A stretch of 64,000 nucleotides of DNA from Tribonema minus (GCA_017506865.1 JAFCMP010000334.1:1550001-1614000); one strand, 5' to 3'; numbered from the stretch's first letter, positions 10,739 through 24,030 are shown. A program made the numbers and translations. Notes: generated from the letters alone by a model not told the origin.

Positions 10739-13700
10739 ATGCAGACGGTGGTGTGCAAGTGGGTGGACGAGTGCGTTGTCCTGGACATACCCGCGAGCGC
10801 GGAGACGGCGTACGCGCTGTACTCGCAGCTCGACCAGCACCCGCGCTGGAGCCCGTGGCTGTACGCGGTGACGTACGACAGGGACCAGGGCAGCAGCACG
10901 TGGGTGCGTGATGGCGCGCGCGCGCGCATGCGCATGCGGATGAATGCGTGATTGATTGAATGAACAAACGGATAAATGCACTAATGAATGAAGGGATCAG
11001 GTGTCAGCGCTCAGCGCATCCGTCCGAGCCGCTCGTGCGCTTCCGCGATGCACTTGGGATGCTAAAACGCGAACAGAGGCTCAGGTGTTGTGTGGGGGGG
11101 GGGCGAGGTGGGGGCAGGCTGAAGCCACTCTCCACGCCGCATCATCGTGTTGATCTCAATAGTAAACGCAACTGTGAGCGGTGCGCAACTGGCGCTGTAG
11201 AGGCCATTGTGATGCTCTGCAGTGCTTCAGCACGCCTTGCGCGCTCGCACTGAGCCCCTGAGCGGCTGCCTGGCATCTGCCCTCTTTGATGATGCAGCGT
11301 CGGTTGCCGCACACATGCTGAGCAGTGCAGCAGCCCCGCCGTCGCGTGGCCTCTGGCGCCGCACGATGTGGTGTCGGAATATGGGCGCATTCTGTGTACA
11401 GCCTATACTCTGAAGTAGTTCGGTGTTTCGCGTCTGCTCGCAGTGGCGCGAAGCACACTGACGCTAACACCACGACAACCCACGGCGAATGTGCGCGCGC
11501 GCGCGCGTATCGTGCGCACATGCACGGCGAGAGTTGCTGCAGCGTTTGGCCCGCGCGCAACCCTCGCGCCGCATCACAGCGCGCCATCGCGTGCGGCACC
11601 CCGCGGCCAAACGGACGGTGCCGACGCCAGCACCGCTCAGCTCACCAGCGGCAGCGCTCAATGCGCCGGCGTCACCGGGCGCGCTCACACGCGCACTCCT
11701 CCCTCAAATGAACTTCTCGCACAGCTGAGTCTCAGTGCGACTTCAAGACATCATAGGGTATGTACATCTCTGCTCTGCTGCCGCGCGTCAGGCGCTGCGC
11801 GTGCTGGGGCTGCGGGTGTCGTGGGAGTCGGTGAACACGGTCGAGGAGCCGCCGACGGAGATATCGTGGAAGTCCGTCACGGGGCTGCAGAACAGGGGGT
11901 GAGTGGGGGGGGGGGGCAGGGGGGGCATCAGGCCACGCATGAGTTTCAATGATTGATAACGTGTGTACTGCTCGCGTTCATGTTGAAGATTATTTGGGGG
12001 TTTGCGATAGGAGACGCGCATTGCAGAGGACAAGCAGGTCGTTGAAGTGTGATGTACTCGTTTGTGGCGGCGTGCATCAGATTTTGTGGCATGTGTGTGC
12101 GCTGTCAGCGTTCGAAGCTGGATTGGACAATGGTGGGACAGAGCCGTTGGTGACTGGCACAAGCTCTCACCATTAGATTAGGTCACCAGCAGCACTGCCT
12201 TCTTTTGCGAGGCGCGTTTATGAGCAGCAGCATTTGCTTCCGCCCCCCGCACCCACGCATGCAATACCTGCTGTCACACTCATGCCCACGCTTGACAGCT
12301 TGACAACGGCCCTCTACTCCTCAATCCACTCTAAGCGCTTGCACTACTATGGCCCGAAGCCCCATCGAGCATGCTACTGACAAACAACTCCCCTGCTGTT
12401 GATGCTGCTGCTGCCGCCGCTGCCGCCGCCGCCGCTGCTGCCGCCACCGCTGTTGCCGCCGCCGCTGCTCCTGCTGCCCCCGCCGCCGCTGCTGCCGCAG
12501 GCGCGTTGTGTTCTCTGACGTGGCCCCCGACCGGTGCACCATGACGCTCACGCTGAGCTACGACATACCGCGCGCCATCGCGGCGGTGCTCAAGCTGCAG
12601 GTCAGCGCTATGCCCCGCCCGCACTGATGTGACGCTTGCTCCCCTAGGCGTGCGCTCTCGCGCGCTGCGCGGTGACTGGTGCCGCGCTGCGTGCGGCGAC
12701 CCTCATTGTTTGCTGGGCAGTGCTGCAAGCGCGGGTCGTGTTGAGGCGGCACCGCGCCGCATTCACAGCCGTCAGGTGCTGCCCCGCGCGCGCCCAGGCA
12801 GACTGAGTGAACAAACTACAAACCCTATCTGTGTAAATATCAACCCTACCTGAATGGCGGTTGCCACGCGGCGTACAAAGAGGCGCCGCATCGCGGTGTG
12901 GCACGCCGCGCAGGGCGCCGTTGCACGCATTGAGCAGCCGGAGCGATGCTCAGCTGCAGCGATGGGCCTCATGTGAAGCAGTCGTGCAAGGAGGTGTTCG
13001 CTTCGTCAGCTTGGTGAGATGTCCCACTCTCTCTGAGGCCTCCAGTCACATGCAACGGCGACAGCAACAGTTGCGCGAAGCGTCACGCAGCGTACGGTGC
13101 CTGCAAAACGACCACAGTGCACCCTCCGCAGGCCCTTCTGCGCTGTGGAAGCGCGTCGCACGACGTTGCGCTAGTAAAGAGGACACGGTAGTGCTTACGC
13201 TGTCGCATGCACATGGGAGGCGCTGCAGCACGCCCGGCTTGTCACGCTTTCACCAGCGTGGCGCGGCGTGACCGGTCAACAGCCGCTGCGCGGCCCGTCT
13301 CCATTGGCGCAGGCCCGCGCATGGCTGCACGCGCGCACTAGATCGACACAACCCGTGGCATGCGCTGCAACGGAGTCACCAGGCGGGACTCGCCAGCACC
13401 CGTGAAGGGCTTGTTCTAACCCTAATCCCAATCCGATGCTACTGCGTTGAGGCAAAGACTGCGTCGTTGGGGGCCAGGGCGGCGGGAGCGCTGCTTGGGG
13501 TTAGGGTTAGGGTTAGGGTTAGGGCTCGGTACCTGTGACCCTCATACTCATACCTTCATCTGACGACCGCGTTGCTGGCGCCGCAGTGCTGCCTGCCGCA
13601 CGCGCCGCTCCGCGCCCGCGCACAGGCAGTCTCTCCACATCGGATGCAGTCTCTTGTTCACCTGCTGCCGCTGACCCTTGAACTCCACCTCACCCTAGGC

Positions 13701-14566
13701 AAACCCCAATGCTGCTGAAAAACGCGTCTGAGCATCATGAGCACATGGCCGACGCTGCCCCTGAGCGCTGCCGCACATGTGATGTGGGGCGTAACTACCT
13801 GTGAAAAGGGCGCTCACATTGCACCTTGCCTCCCGCGTGCTGCGACTGCTCGTGGCGGCGCAGGCAGCGGAGGCGCTCGTCAAGCGCACCATCCTGCGCG
13901 ACCTCAAGCGCTTCAGCACGGTGCTTACAGGTGCGCGTGTGCGTGTGCGGTGTGCGTCTGCGAGAAGGGACGCGGCCGAGTGCAGCGGCAACGCTCAGCA
14001 CTGCCGACCCCCTCTGTCGTGCGCCTCTTCCTTGGCCTCCCGAGGAGGCGGATGCTTTGTTCGCCTGTGTTTGGGGCTTGCATCGCTGTGCGTGCGCAAG
14101 CCGTGCTGCGCGGCGGCGCCGTGTGCATGCGTGCTGGCAGCGCAAGCGATCTCGTCGTGCGATGCAGTGCACCGGGCTGATGGACTTCCACGCTGCTGCT
14201 CGAAGCCCAGGCTGGCTGCGTGCGACGGCGGCGCCAGAGTGCCCGCCGCCGCATGCTATTCAGGCTGACGTGCCTGCATCCAAACCGTCCGCCTTGTCAA
14301 GAAAGTGCCACAAAACAGTGCTCAGCTCAAGATTTCCGACCTGATACAGCTATACTCACTCCGCCTGGCACTGCAGGTGCCGCGGCTGTTGACACGCAGC
14401 CGTGCCTCGCGCTGATACGCATTTTGCACGTTGCGCGCCCCTGTGCTTTGTCATCACCGCAGGCGTCGACTGCATCGACTTCGAGCCCGAAGGCGACGAT
14501 GATCTCGACGCTGCAGCGCAGACCGCGCGCGCGCCGAATGGCAACGCGGATGTCACCCTCGAATGA
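10739..14566 (+). CDS. START/SRPBCC (polyketide cyclase-like) domain protein
   Basis: Five exons join with matching phases to 180 residues: 10739-10903, 11792-11898, 12501-12600, 13864-13930, 14463-14566 (TGA). The protein opens VVLDIPASAETAYALYSQL and QHPRWSPWLYAV, continues LRVLGLRVSWESV, SVTGLQNRG and TMTLTLSYDIP, and ends with an acidic tail. This is the pattern of cyanobacterial and plant-plastid SRPBCC (Polyketide_cyc2/COQ10-like) proteins: a helix-grip fold that binds a hydrophobic ligand, substrate unknown. Family length is about 150-200 residues. The ATG at 10739 gives a complete domain but no targeting peptide; an upstream in-frame ATG at 10457 or an unseen 5' exon could supply one. 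CCCATGCAG at this point could also be an acceptor. The intron before exon 3 ends in a long CTG/CCG-rich tract. Confidence 0.75.
12395..12500. repeat. CTG/CCG-rich low-complexity tract before an acceptor
   Basis: Interrupted GCTGCTGCC/GCCGCC triplets run directly into the CCGCAG acceptor of exon 3 (12501) of the START-like gene. It creates several competing AG sites and Ala-rich shadow frames that are not genes. Confidence 0.7.
13498..13524 (+). repeat. Interstitial telomere-type repeat (TTAGGG)4
   Basis: Four perfect TTAGGG units occur in the intron between exons 3 and 4 of the START-like gene. This is far from any visible chromosome end in the window and suggests the organism's telomere repeat is TTAGGG. 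Confidence 0.9.
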
Positions 14567-16858
14567 CGTGCGCGCGGCGGGCGGAGAGCCTCCGTGCGCA
14601 GCGCTGACGAGAACTACGCATCGCAGCGGCGCGCGCTGCTGCGGCTACGGCGACAGCAATACGCGGCGCCGCCGAGGAGTGCCGTAGCAGCAGCAGCAGC
14701 AGCGGCGGCGGCATCATCAGTATCATGGGGAGCGCCCAGCACACACATTACTGTGCGTTGTACACTTACACCGTCCCCGCAGTAGAGATCGCCCTTACAC
14801 AAGACGCTGGCGCTGTTGCTCAGAGGCGTTTTTGCGGTCCCGCCCGTCGCTGCCGCGGTGCGGACGGGGAGGAGAGGGGGGGGGGGGGGGGGGGGGGGGG
14901 GGGCGAGAGCCGATACACGTTTACATTTTTGGCCAAAGTAAGTGTGGCCCTGATAGAGATTAGGTGTTGGGTGATGCGGCAGAGAGAGGGGTGGTCGCGG
15001 TGAGCGGTGTGGCAGCGTCTGCAACTGCAAATGTGACGCACTGCACGCAGCGCATGAGGCTGCCACTGGCACTGTCGACGTTTTGTTTTGTGTGTGCAGC
15101 AGAGTCAGCAAAGGGCTGTGAGCAGTGCCGGTGGTGGCACTACGCCACTGGAGGAGTGACAGCGATCGCGCGTGCTGCGCTGCTGCATTGGTCGCTGCGG
15201 TAGCTATCATGCCTGTCGTAGGCAGTGCACCAAAGAGCAACCAACTCGCTTGAACCTGATGGCTGTGAAGAAGTCCCCCCCCCCCCCACCCGCCCCCCTG
15301 CGCGCCACCGCAGCTTCAATTGCTTGTACCTGGACTGTGCCACCGCAGCTTCAATTGCTTGTACCTGGACCCTGTTATATGTGTACACATGGCGTCAGCA
15401 GGTCTACAAGTAGACGTGCGACGCCGCTTATGATATCGATGCGGAGACTAGAACACTGATTGAAGTTGAAAGTTGAACCTAAAGGCAAGAAAGAATCCAA
15501 GGGGGGTGGCAGGTCCAAGCATACAATGTTTCCTTTTGCATACATGTGAGACGTGGGATCTGTCGCTGCGCTTGACCCGACAATCAGCAATGTCGGCCCT
15601 GACAACAAGAGCCTTTCGATGCAGTCGCGCGTTGGTGACAGTTGTGTGAGCGCTACTGTTGAGCGCTGCTGTGTGAGCACTGCTCAACAAACTCTCAAAC
15701 AGCAACCTACAACAGCCTGATGTCAACAATCCTGGACAGAACGCTGCAGGTGTGCTGTCACCACAACGAAAACGCAACAGCAGCGCCTGACAGACAACTC
15801 AAGTCACGGTCACTGTACGCACAGCAGAGGCGACCATCGGCCCGCACTCGATAGGACTGCCACATTTTGTACACCGATCACGAGCGAGAATTAATAAAAA
15901 GTACACTGATCATTGCAGCAGATGCAGTAGACGTCATTGACATTGCAGGAGAAAGCGACATCTGCTGCCATGCACGCAGCGAGCACACAAGGGTGTGGCA
16001 CCAGCAGACACACAGGAAAAGCAACAATGTCAAGCCAAGTGCAAGGTCAAGGCACAACATATATTGAACATCGAGCCCGGCAGAGCATCCCTTGCCGTCG
16101 GCTCTTAATAGGCGTCACACTCTGCGTGCAGTTCCCCCTGTGTCACAGGGGGGATGCAATAATCATATTCTTGTGAACCTAACCCTGACGGGGCCCAAGG
16201 ACGCTGTGAACTTCAAACAGCGTGGGTGGCCGGAGGCGGAAAGCCAGCGATGTAAAGTTGAGAGAAAAATGCCCGAGATGCGTAAAGCTGCCGGGGGGGG
16301 GGAACCGCAAGAGGGAGAGAGTTTGTTTTGTGACGCAAGCGACGCGCAAGCAACATGGGGGGGAGGGGGGGGGGGCGAGATGAGGGATCGACACAAAACT
16401 ACACTGGAGCCCGGGTGAGCCACACCCAGGGCAAGAAGAAAACTGACAACGGTGCTGCAAGGCACCACGGTCGACGCGTGCCGCCGAGCGCTGCAACAAA
16501 CACTGCGGAGGCAGTTACGCAAGGGGGGTTCACAGGGGCCGCATCCCGCGTGGTCTTTTCCCCCCCTTCTGCTGCGCCCCCGCACCCCCTGTCAGAGGGC
16601 GGTGGGGGGCTGTAGGCACGAAGGCCTCGAATTGGTGACGATGTCGCCCTTGCTCGCGCACGCAGGCGGGCGGTGCAGTGGGGGGGGGGGCATGTATGTT
16701 GGCCCGGCGGACGGCCGATGGGCGGCGCGGCGGCGGCCGCTGCTGAGCGTGGCTGCCGCTCGTGAGCAGCGGATGAGAGCCGCAAAGCGCGGCGCGGAGC
16801 AGTGCTGCTGCCGCAGAGGCGAGAGCCGCTCCTGGGAGGGAGTCGCGCCGCCGCGCAT
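14567..16858. other. Convergent intergenic region, no gene seen
   Basis: It lies between the stops of the START-like and GH26-like genes. It holds a poly-G run (14878-14903), a 35-bp direct repeat (next entry), several G-rich tracts and GAAGTTGAA words near 15462. No exon chain was found. The long Pro- and Ala-rich frames here are shadows of G runs. Confidence 0.6.
15306..15371. repeat. 35-bp direct tandem repeat
   Basis: CACCGCAGCTTCAATTGCTT and the following GTACCTGGAC occur twice with a period of 35 bp, essentially identical, which implies a recent duplication. Confidence 0.85.
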
Positions 16859-19800
16859 TCACGCCTTCGACTTGGACTTTGACTTGGGCGCGGTGAGCTT
16901 CCTGAACTCGTCCATGCCCGCCACGAATGCGTCTATGTCGGCTTGGCTGTTGAGGTCCCAGTTGCGCTGCTTCTCCCCGTGTGTGATCGTCTTGTTCTCC
17001 AGGAACCTGCACGCGCGAGGGGGGGGGGGGTGGGGGGCGGATGCGGCAGCGCTCAGCACATGCGCGCAGCCAGCGCGTCTCGCGCTCGCCAGAGAACGCG
17101 CGTCCGGCATCGGCGCCGCAGTGCACCTGCGCGCATCTGTGCGGTACATGCGCTCGTGTACACCAAAGTACGCTCATTCGTGCGCACACTCAGAGGGCCC
17201 TGCGTCCGGCGCGGGCGCCAGGGCACACGTGTGCGTGCATTCATGTACTGTATGCAGTACACCTTGTGCATGCGCAAGAGTACGCCCATGCACCCCCCCG
17301 CAGTGCTCAGCACCAGCTCAGGATCTGGGCGTGCGCAGGCTGTCAACCCCATGGCGGCAGTTCACGAAAGTCGACCGAAGCGGATCAGGGTCTGCGTACA
17401 TTGATTCCGCGGGAACGTTTGTTGGCAGCGTCCGCCAGGCGGCGTACAAATATTCGATGCTGCTGGCGGTGCTGGCAGGATCAGTCCGACGCAAACGATA
17501 GGGCGTAGCGACGGCCAGCTAGAGCGGCATGGTCACGTGCAAGACGCTGCTTTCCGTGTCGTGCACCCAAGACTTGAGGAGGCCTGACCCTCAGGCCATC
17601 CTGCGGAAACACTTATCCTACATCCTTGACGACCGCGTGCGGCTTGGCTCTGGTGCACGACCTAGAACACGTCAAGGTGCACCGTCACGGAGCACAACAC
17701 AGCACGAGCACGCAGCAACGCTTCAACAGGCAGCGGCAGCGGCTCACCAGTTGATGGTGGTGAAGTGCGTGAACACCTCGCCGAGGTCGCTCCACGTGTC
17801 GGTGATCCACTCGGGCTTGCCGTCGCAGTAGCTCGTGCTCGACATCTCCGCGATGCACAGGTTCACGTCCGGCGCGAATGACGTCACCTGCTGGTACCAC
17901 ACGTTGAGGCTCTCGCGGATGGGGCGGTTCTTGTTGTACGTGACGCCGCACAGGTTGTACACGGACACGCAGATCTGCGGCGCGGGCGGGCGGGGGGGGG
18001 TGGGGGGGGGGCATGTCAGTCGGATGCAGCACCACGGCAGTGGGCGGGGTGGGGTGTGTGTGTGGATGCGTGCAAACCCGGGCGTCCAGCGCTGTTCAGC
18101 AGGCCACGTGTTGAGGAGCGTCAGTTTTGAAGTAAGCTTTGAGGCACCGTCCGCACTTCAACTGAGCTCACATGCTTGCGGTACACAGTCGCTGCCGCAG
18201 CGCGAGGAACAAAACGTGTGAACAAAACAAAGCGAGTGCGCCCCCCCCCATGCCCTGGCAGCCGTGCACCAAAGCGCAGCAGCTCCTGATGGCGCTCACT
18301 ACATACATCCCAGTCGCTAGATGCCTGCTAATCCGGGTACCGCATAGTCACCGCTAGATGCCCGCTAATATAAGCTAGGGATACTTCCACAGTTGGGACG
18401 AGACAAGTCATTTACTCGTCGCTCGTACTCGTAGAAGCACTCGTACGCAGGTACTCGTACTGTTACTGAACGAGTACTCACACATGAATTCAGGGACAGT
18501 ACTCGTACAGGACGAGTACTCGTGCACGATGGCCATCCCCATACTCGTACAGTACTCGTACGTGTTAACTCGCACTCATTGACTCAACTCGCCCCAACAG
18601 GGGAGAACCTCACCTCATCCACGTGCTTCTCCAGGCCCGTGTAGAAGTCCGCGATGGGCGTCTGGAAGCCGGCGCCGTTCTGCAGCGCGTACGAGAACTG
18701 GAACGTAAAGCCGTCGTACTCGCCCCTGAGCTTGTCCACCAGGTACTTGTACGCCTTCTTGAAGGTGGCGAGATCGTTGCCCTTGCGGAAGACACCCCAC
18801 GGGTACCAGTCGCCTGCGCGCGGCAGCGGCGGGGCAGAGCGGTCGCGCGGTCAGGCACGAAGAAGGACGCGACGGTGCTGAATATGTGGGTGTGCGTGCA
18901 TGCGTGCGAGTCGCGCGCAGATAGCACCGTGCGTGCGCTACTGCGGGGGCCATTGTACGGGTACCAGTCGCCTGCGCGCGGCGGCGCGAGGGGGCGCACC
19001 GTCGGGCGTGATGAAGGGGCGCATTCGTGTGGCAGTGCTCAGTATGAGTTCGTGCTCAATGTGCGTCTGTGCGTGTGTTGACGCCGGGGGGCGGAGGGGG
19101 CGGCACACCGTCAGGCGCCTTGAAGAGGCGCGTCATGTGGCAGTGCTCAATAGTAGTTTGAGCGTGCGTGTGCGTGTGCATTGCGTGCAGACCGCACCGT
19201 GCGTGGGCTGCATGCGAGCGTTGTACGTGGTTCCGCTGCGCGCCAAACACGTATGCTATTTCTACCATGTGGTACTGTATACACACACAGGCGGCTGTGG
19301 GTTTGCCAGTGTACGCGCCAATTCCACTGTTGACTGTTGCAGGCGGCAAACAGTGGTGCGACGCTCACCGTTGAACTCGTGGAGCATCCTGACGCTGACG
19401 TCGCCCTTGCTCTTGGACGCCGCCTGCGCAAACTTGACGAGCCTGTCGTTGTACTCGCCCTGGAGCGCGCGACTACGCGGCAGCGCACAGCAAACGGTGG
19501 CCATCAGTACTCTGGTGCACACATGTACACATGTATGAAAACTAATCAAAAGATAGTAGAGCTCTATGTGGTTAGCCGTCAAATCGAATGCCTTCCACCA
19601 ATGACCGTGGGCGCCGCTGCTGCAGTCATTGGCTGTACTGCAAAGCAAGTACATGTGTGCACAAGAACGCGCAGTGGCGCACGATCAGCCAGGCATTACT
19701 TTTGAGTAACGTGAGTTCCTTTGATCAGCCAATGAACCGGCTATCCCAAGTGGAATGCACTGTAGTAGACAGTTTTGAGTGCATGGGAACTGACTGGCGG

Positions 19801-22800
19801 GCGGGCGACTCAGGCAGACGCGGACGCTCGCGGGTTGTTGAGCTCCAGGCAGGTACGTATAGGTACGAGGTCAAAGGCATGTATACAGCACCATCCCACA
19901 CTACTCACGCCACGTGACGGCAACGGCAGCGCGGCATCGCGCTTGTGTGTGGCACTCACTCCAGGGTGTTGTTGTCATTGAACTCGATGATGAGCTGGAC
20001 GGACTTGCCGTCCTTGATGTACGGCCGCAGGTCGTCAAACGAGAGTTCCTGTGACACGCAAAAAAAAAGAAATGCCAGCAGCAGCAGCAGCAGCATAGCG
20101 CGCGGTCAGTCCCCGCGGTTGCGGCGGGCAAGGGCGCCGGTGCCCCTGAATGCGCGAATGAAAAGCAGGAGAGGGCCCAGTTCGCGCGCGCGATTGAGCG
20201 CCGTCTGTCGCCAATTACCGAGGGGGGCCACAAACCCTAATGTTTTCTGGATGTGGGCGTTAAGCGTGACAGCACCAGTGGCTGCGCGCCTGACGCGCGC
20301 AAGCCCCTACTACCGCTTGCTGGCACAGGATCCGAAACGTTCAGTTCTTGCGATGCGTCGACAGGTGCGCTTGGATGACGCCGCCCCACATGTATCAGTC
20401 CTACGCTGCCACTGCCCCTGAACACTGACAGCACGCAACGCCTCTGGGCAGGAAAGGCCTACGCCTCGCTCATGCTTGCGCGGAAGCGAGTCATCCACCG
20501 CCCCCGCTGCGACAACGAGCGCGCGCCCTCGCTTGCTCGGCACTGGCAGCAGAAACGGCGCGCAGCGCGCTTGCGAAGAACCAGCACCCTCCACTGTTGT
20601 GCGCTTTTGCGCGGGAGCACTGCCGTCCACCGCTGTCGCGGCGGTGAGCATGTTCAGCGCAGGGGTGACAAGGAAGGCGCTGCTGCCACTCACATAGATG
20701 CTCTTGTAGATGACAATGGCGTCGAAAGTGACGCCGTACTTCTTCTCGCGCTCCTCCAGGCTCAGGCTCTTCGGGGGCGGCCCGGGCAGCACGCCGATGG
20801 TGGTCTCGCGGCGGATGCTGCCTGGGGCCACCGTCAGCGGCTTGACCCTGCAGCAGCAGACCGCGGCAACGCATGGTGTGTCTCATGAGAGGGGTGTGTC
20901 TGTTGATGGGGGGGGGGGGAAAGACTGACACAGGTGGTTATGATCAGCACCTACAGTGCCGTCGACGGCTGCATCCATGCAGACAATCAGCAGGGGGGGC
21001 GGGCGGGGGCTGGCGCCGCGACGCGTCCCGCGCAATGTGCTCGGGATGATGAAGTTCGCGTGAAGCGCTTGAAGTTTGCTGCGAGCACCGCAAGTGTCTA
21101 CAGACGGCTCTCGGAACGCGAATCGCATGGCACGCTCCACACCGGCTTGCAACACAGCGCACGCAGGCTGGCAGGCGCTCTGCAGTTCAGCCGCATCTGT
21201 GCGCCGCCGTGCTGCCCTGCCGTGCACATGTTCACAGGACAGCGCCACTCACTTCTGCTTGAAGCGCGTGACGAGGCACGGCGCCTCCTTGGTGTTGCAC
21301 ACGCGGTGTGACTTGCGGATGTCGTTGCCGCAGCACGCGGCGGCGCCGAGCTTGTCCTTGGCGCAGTCCGCCGCGCCGCACTTGGTGCAGCCGGCGTCGC
21401 AGCAGCGCGTGTTGCCCTGCGGCAGCAGCGAGGACACGGCATGGCGTCGCGCATTTAGACGACGCAGCGGAGACCACTGCGGCGCACAGCTGCTGCGAGC
21501 ACAGCCCTGTGTGCGCATGTGCCAGACAATGGTGCAGCGGTGTTTCGAGCACAGCCCTTTGGTGTGCATGTGGCGGAGCGTGGCGAATTGGTGCTTTGCG
21601 AGGCATGGAGATGCTGCGCGCCTGCGAAAGGCGCGTGAGAGCGAAGCGCGCATGGGCGTGCCACGTGGCGCCGTACACTATAGTCTACGGAAGTGGCAAA
21701 GAAAGGCCATGTACGTCACCAAATGCTGCCCCAGGCAATATTTGCTGCACCATTCACCACATTTCGAGTGGACCTGGCAATTGAACTTTTAAAGCAACAC
21801 TGCGACACACCCCTGTCCGCACTTTGCACAACAGCGCAGCGGTGCATTGTGGTGCTCACGTGCCAGATGCATTCGACCGCGCCTCGACATTCTGCTCGTC
21901 TGCGCAACGTGACCCGCCCATATTTGTCGCTGGAAGCAGTTCACTCTGACGTGCCCAGACCATTTCATGCTTGCCAGCTGCACGGCTAGATGAATTGTTG
22001 GCGCACCAATGCCGTGCGCACACCAGCATGCGCACCAAACGCTGTCTGTTGCACTTGTGCGGCCGAAGCAGCAGCGCTCAGACGTGAGCCGCGCATGCCA
22101 CCGCGAGTGCGCAACTGCAAACTCCTCCCCCCCCCCCCTCCATGCCCCCTCTCAATATATGTGAAACACGGCAACGACCACGCAGCAGCAAGTGCTGCGC
22201 ACTGTCGAGCACAGTGCCGCCCCAGAGCGCTACCGCGCAAGCTGACGTGCACCGCGCACACCACCACAGAATTACCCACACAACCGAGCACAGAAAGTCC
22301 AGCGCACTCACATATGCCAGGATGCCGTATGAGCAGTACGGGTCGGGTCTCTCAGTTGGCCCCTTGTGTCCCCCCTTGCCCCCCTTCTTCTTGTCCGCCT
22401 TCTTCCCCCGCTTCTTGCGCTTCTTTTGCTTGTCACCCTTGAGGGCGCGCTGATCCAGCGCCAGCGCCGCTGTCGCCGCCGCGTCGTGCAGCGTGCAGGG
22501 CGCGTCGTACGCCGCGCACGGCCGCGCCTGCGCTACTACCCCCTCCGTGCAGCACTGCTCGTAGCCCCCCGTCAGGGTCCTGGGGGGGGGGAGCGGGGGC
22601 AGCGGCCGGCAGGCAGAGAGCGCGCGCGTTGGTGCGCGTTGCTGCTGCAGAAGCACAACGAGTCATGGCATGCATGGCATGCCTGGCGGAGCGCTTTAGC
22701 GTAAGTGACCAAGGGACAGTTGGTAGTGTTTCGACAGACGCCGCCGCAGGTGCAGCCTCGCAGGCGGCGCGTCACATCTTGCAGTTACGTTTCCCGCCCG

Positions 22801-24030
22801 AAGCAGACTCCGTTAAATCGTCGACCACCGCTGCGCATTACTGTCACACTGCGCTCAATGTTGGTGTCTGCCCAGACATTGCAGATGCCTGTGCGCTGGA
22901 GCTGCGGGTACCCTCCTCAACTTTGTGTGTACAGGGGGGGGGGGGCGGGGGGGGGGTAATGTGCCCTATCTGCAGCGCTGGTATGCAGATCTGACTCTTG
23001 CCATGATGATTGAAGCCAACAGCAACGTGCAACACATGCAGCGCATGGACGCACGTGTCAACGCTGTTGTTGTAGACAAGCGCCATCACATCCCAGTGGG
23101 GTACATGGGATAAAAGTGCCGGAGGGTGCGATGTTGTTGTGCAATCAGTGCACATTCTTTGAGCACTGATGGTTATGCGCATAATGCAAGACCTGTGATG
23201 TGGCACCACCCCATGTCATGTGGACCATGATGTGGTTGATCACTCTGGGGGGATGTACAAAAATGTGCACAACTATCAAGCGATGGCGTACTTAGAACTT
23301 GACGCAAAGAGCACACGCGATCATGACAGTCGGAGAGTTGATGCAGCAGTACCGCGGACCACATCGAGGGTGCAATGTCTCACCCGCATTGTATTTCTGA
23401 CGATCCGCACTCTTGGCACTCCACCGGGCAGCACACAGCACCGTCCTGCTCAAAGGTCACGCAACGAGGGAGGCACAAGTCACGCAAACATAGGACGTCA
23501 GTGGCATTATGCGGTTGTCCATTGTTATGGAGAAATAGGTGGTGAAGAGGCTGCAGTTTGCACAGCACCACAGCCATTGTGCTGCTCAACGGTCGATGCG
23601 CTTTCGCTCAACGCGGCAAGACAGTGCATCTCCAAGGACCGTGCTGCCCGCGCAGGCACACATGCCATTACGAATGCCTTTGAAGGATGCGAACTTGCAA
23701 GCTTGAATACAACGCCGTCGCATGCGATTGCAACAGTTGACGCAGCGCCGCGCCCGGGCCCGGTGTTTGATTCGTGAGCACGCTTCTCGTGGCTGTGCAT
23801 GTACGTCGAAACTGTTTCGCTTGTGCCCGCAAATGAAAGTCCTGAGGTGGGCAATACAAGCGCCAGGCAATGCCTGGCACATCAAATGCACCCCGAGCTA
23901 GAACCTCTGACCAGCATACACGTTGTCTCACCTGACTTGCGATGCCATTTGCACAGAGAGGATCAGCACCGCTGGCCCTGCTGCACACCGCAGCCAGCAG
24001 GAGCGCGGTCGCAGCGCATGTGCTCCGCAT
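16859..24030 (-). CDS. Secreted GH26-like glycoside hydrolase with Cys-rich modules
   Basis: Exons found: 24030-23932, [one short exon missing], 22579-22312, 21416-21253, 20847-20694, 20048-19960, 19472-19369, 18813-18614, 17974-17748, 17006-16859 (TGA). Phases match from 22579 onward. The ATG at 24030 opens a signal peptide (MRSTCAATALLLAAVCSRASG) cleaved before ADPLCANGI. Two cysteine-rich modules follow; the second reads YCSYGILAYGNTRCCDAGC and ends KEAPC. Between them lies a Lys-rich linker (KKRKKRGKKADKKKGGK). The catalytic part shows GVLPGPPPKSLSLEE, VRMLHEFNGDWYPWGVF (Glu of HEFNG as proposed acid/base) and VNLCIAEMSS (Glu as proposed nucleophile), as in GH26 beta-mannanase-like enzymes. 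Secretion and action on a polysaccharide are inferred; the substrate is not known. The missing exon must carry the first module's CC...CxxCG part, start in phase 0 and end in phase 2; it should lie between 23931 and 22590. Confidence 0.78.
18410..18580. repeat. Cluster of degenerate ACTCGTAC repeats
   Basis: ACTCGTAC/GTACGAGT words occur about a dozen times in both orientations in the intron between exons coding VYNLCG and HVDE of the GH26-like gene. The mix of orientations can form hairpins, and no reading frame is involved. Confidence 0.75.
18797..19190 (-). repeat. Three diverged copies of an acceptor junction in the GH26-like gene
   Basis: The exon start at 18813 (plus strand GGGTACCAGTCGCCTGCGCG) recurs almost exactly at 18959-18978. 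A third, more diverged unit aligns at about 19085-19190 through its flank (CACCGTCAGGCGCCTTGAAG). Units are about 110-160 bp and include the CAGTGCTCA word. Confidence 0.7.
21496..21575. repeat. Short tandem repeat upstream of a Cys-rich exon
   Basis: CGAGCACAGCCCT followed by GTGC and CATGTG occurs twice about 50 bp apart in the intron before the exon at 21416. Confidence 0.55.

Noticed and set aside
14614-15240. 208-residue Pro-rich open frame on the minus strand
   Set aside because: It crosses a poly-G/C run and G-rich repeats, has no domain features, and lies in a convergent spacer.
22690-22790. Cys-containing frame (GCTCGGVCRNTTNCP) as the missing GH26-like exon
   Set aside because: The cysteine spacing is suggestive, but no acceptor/donor pair gives the needed phase 0 in and phase 2 out.
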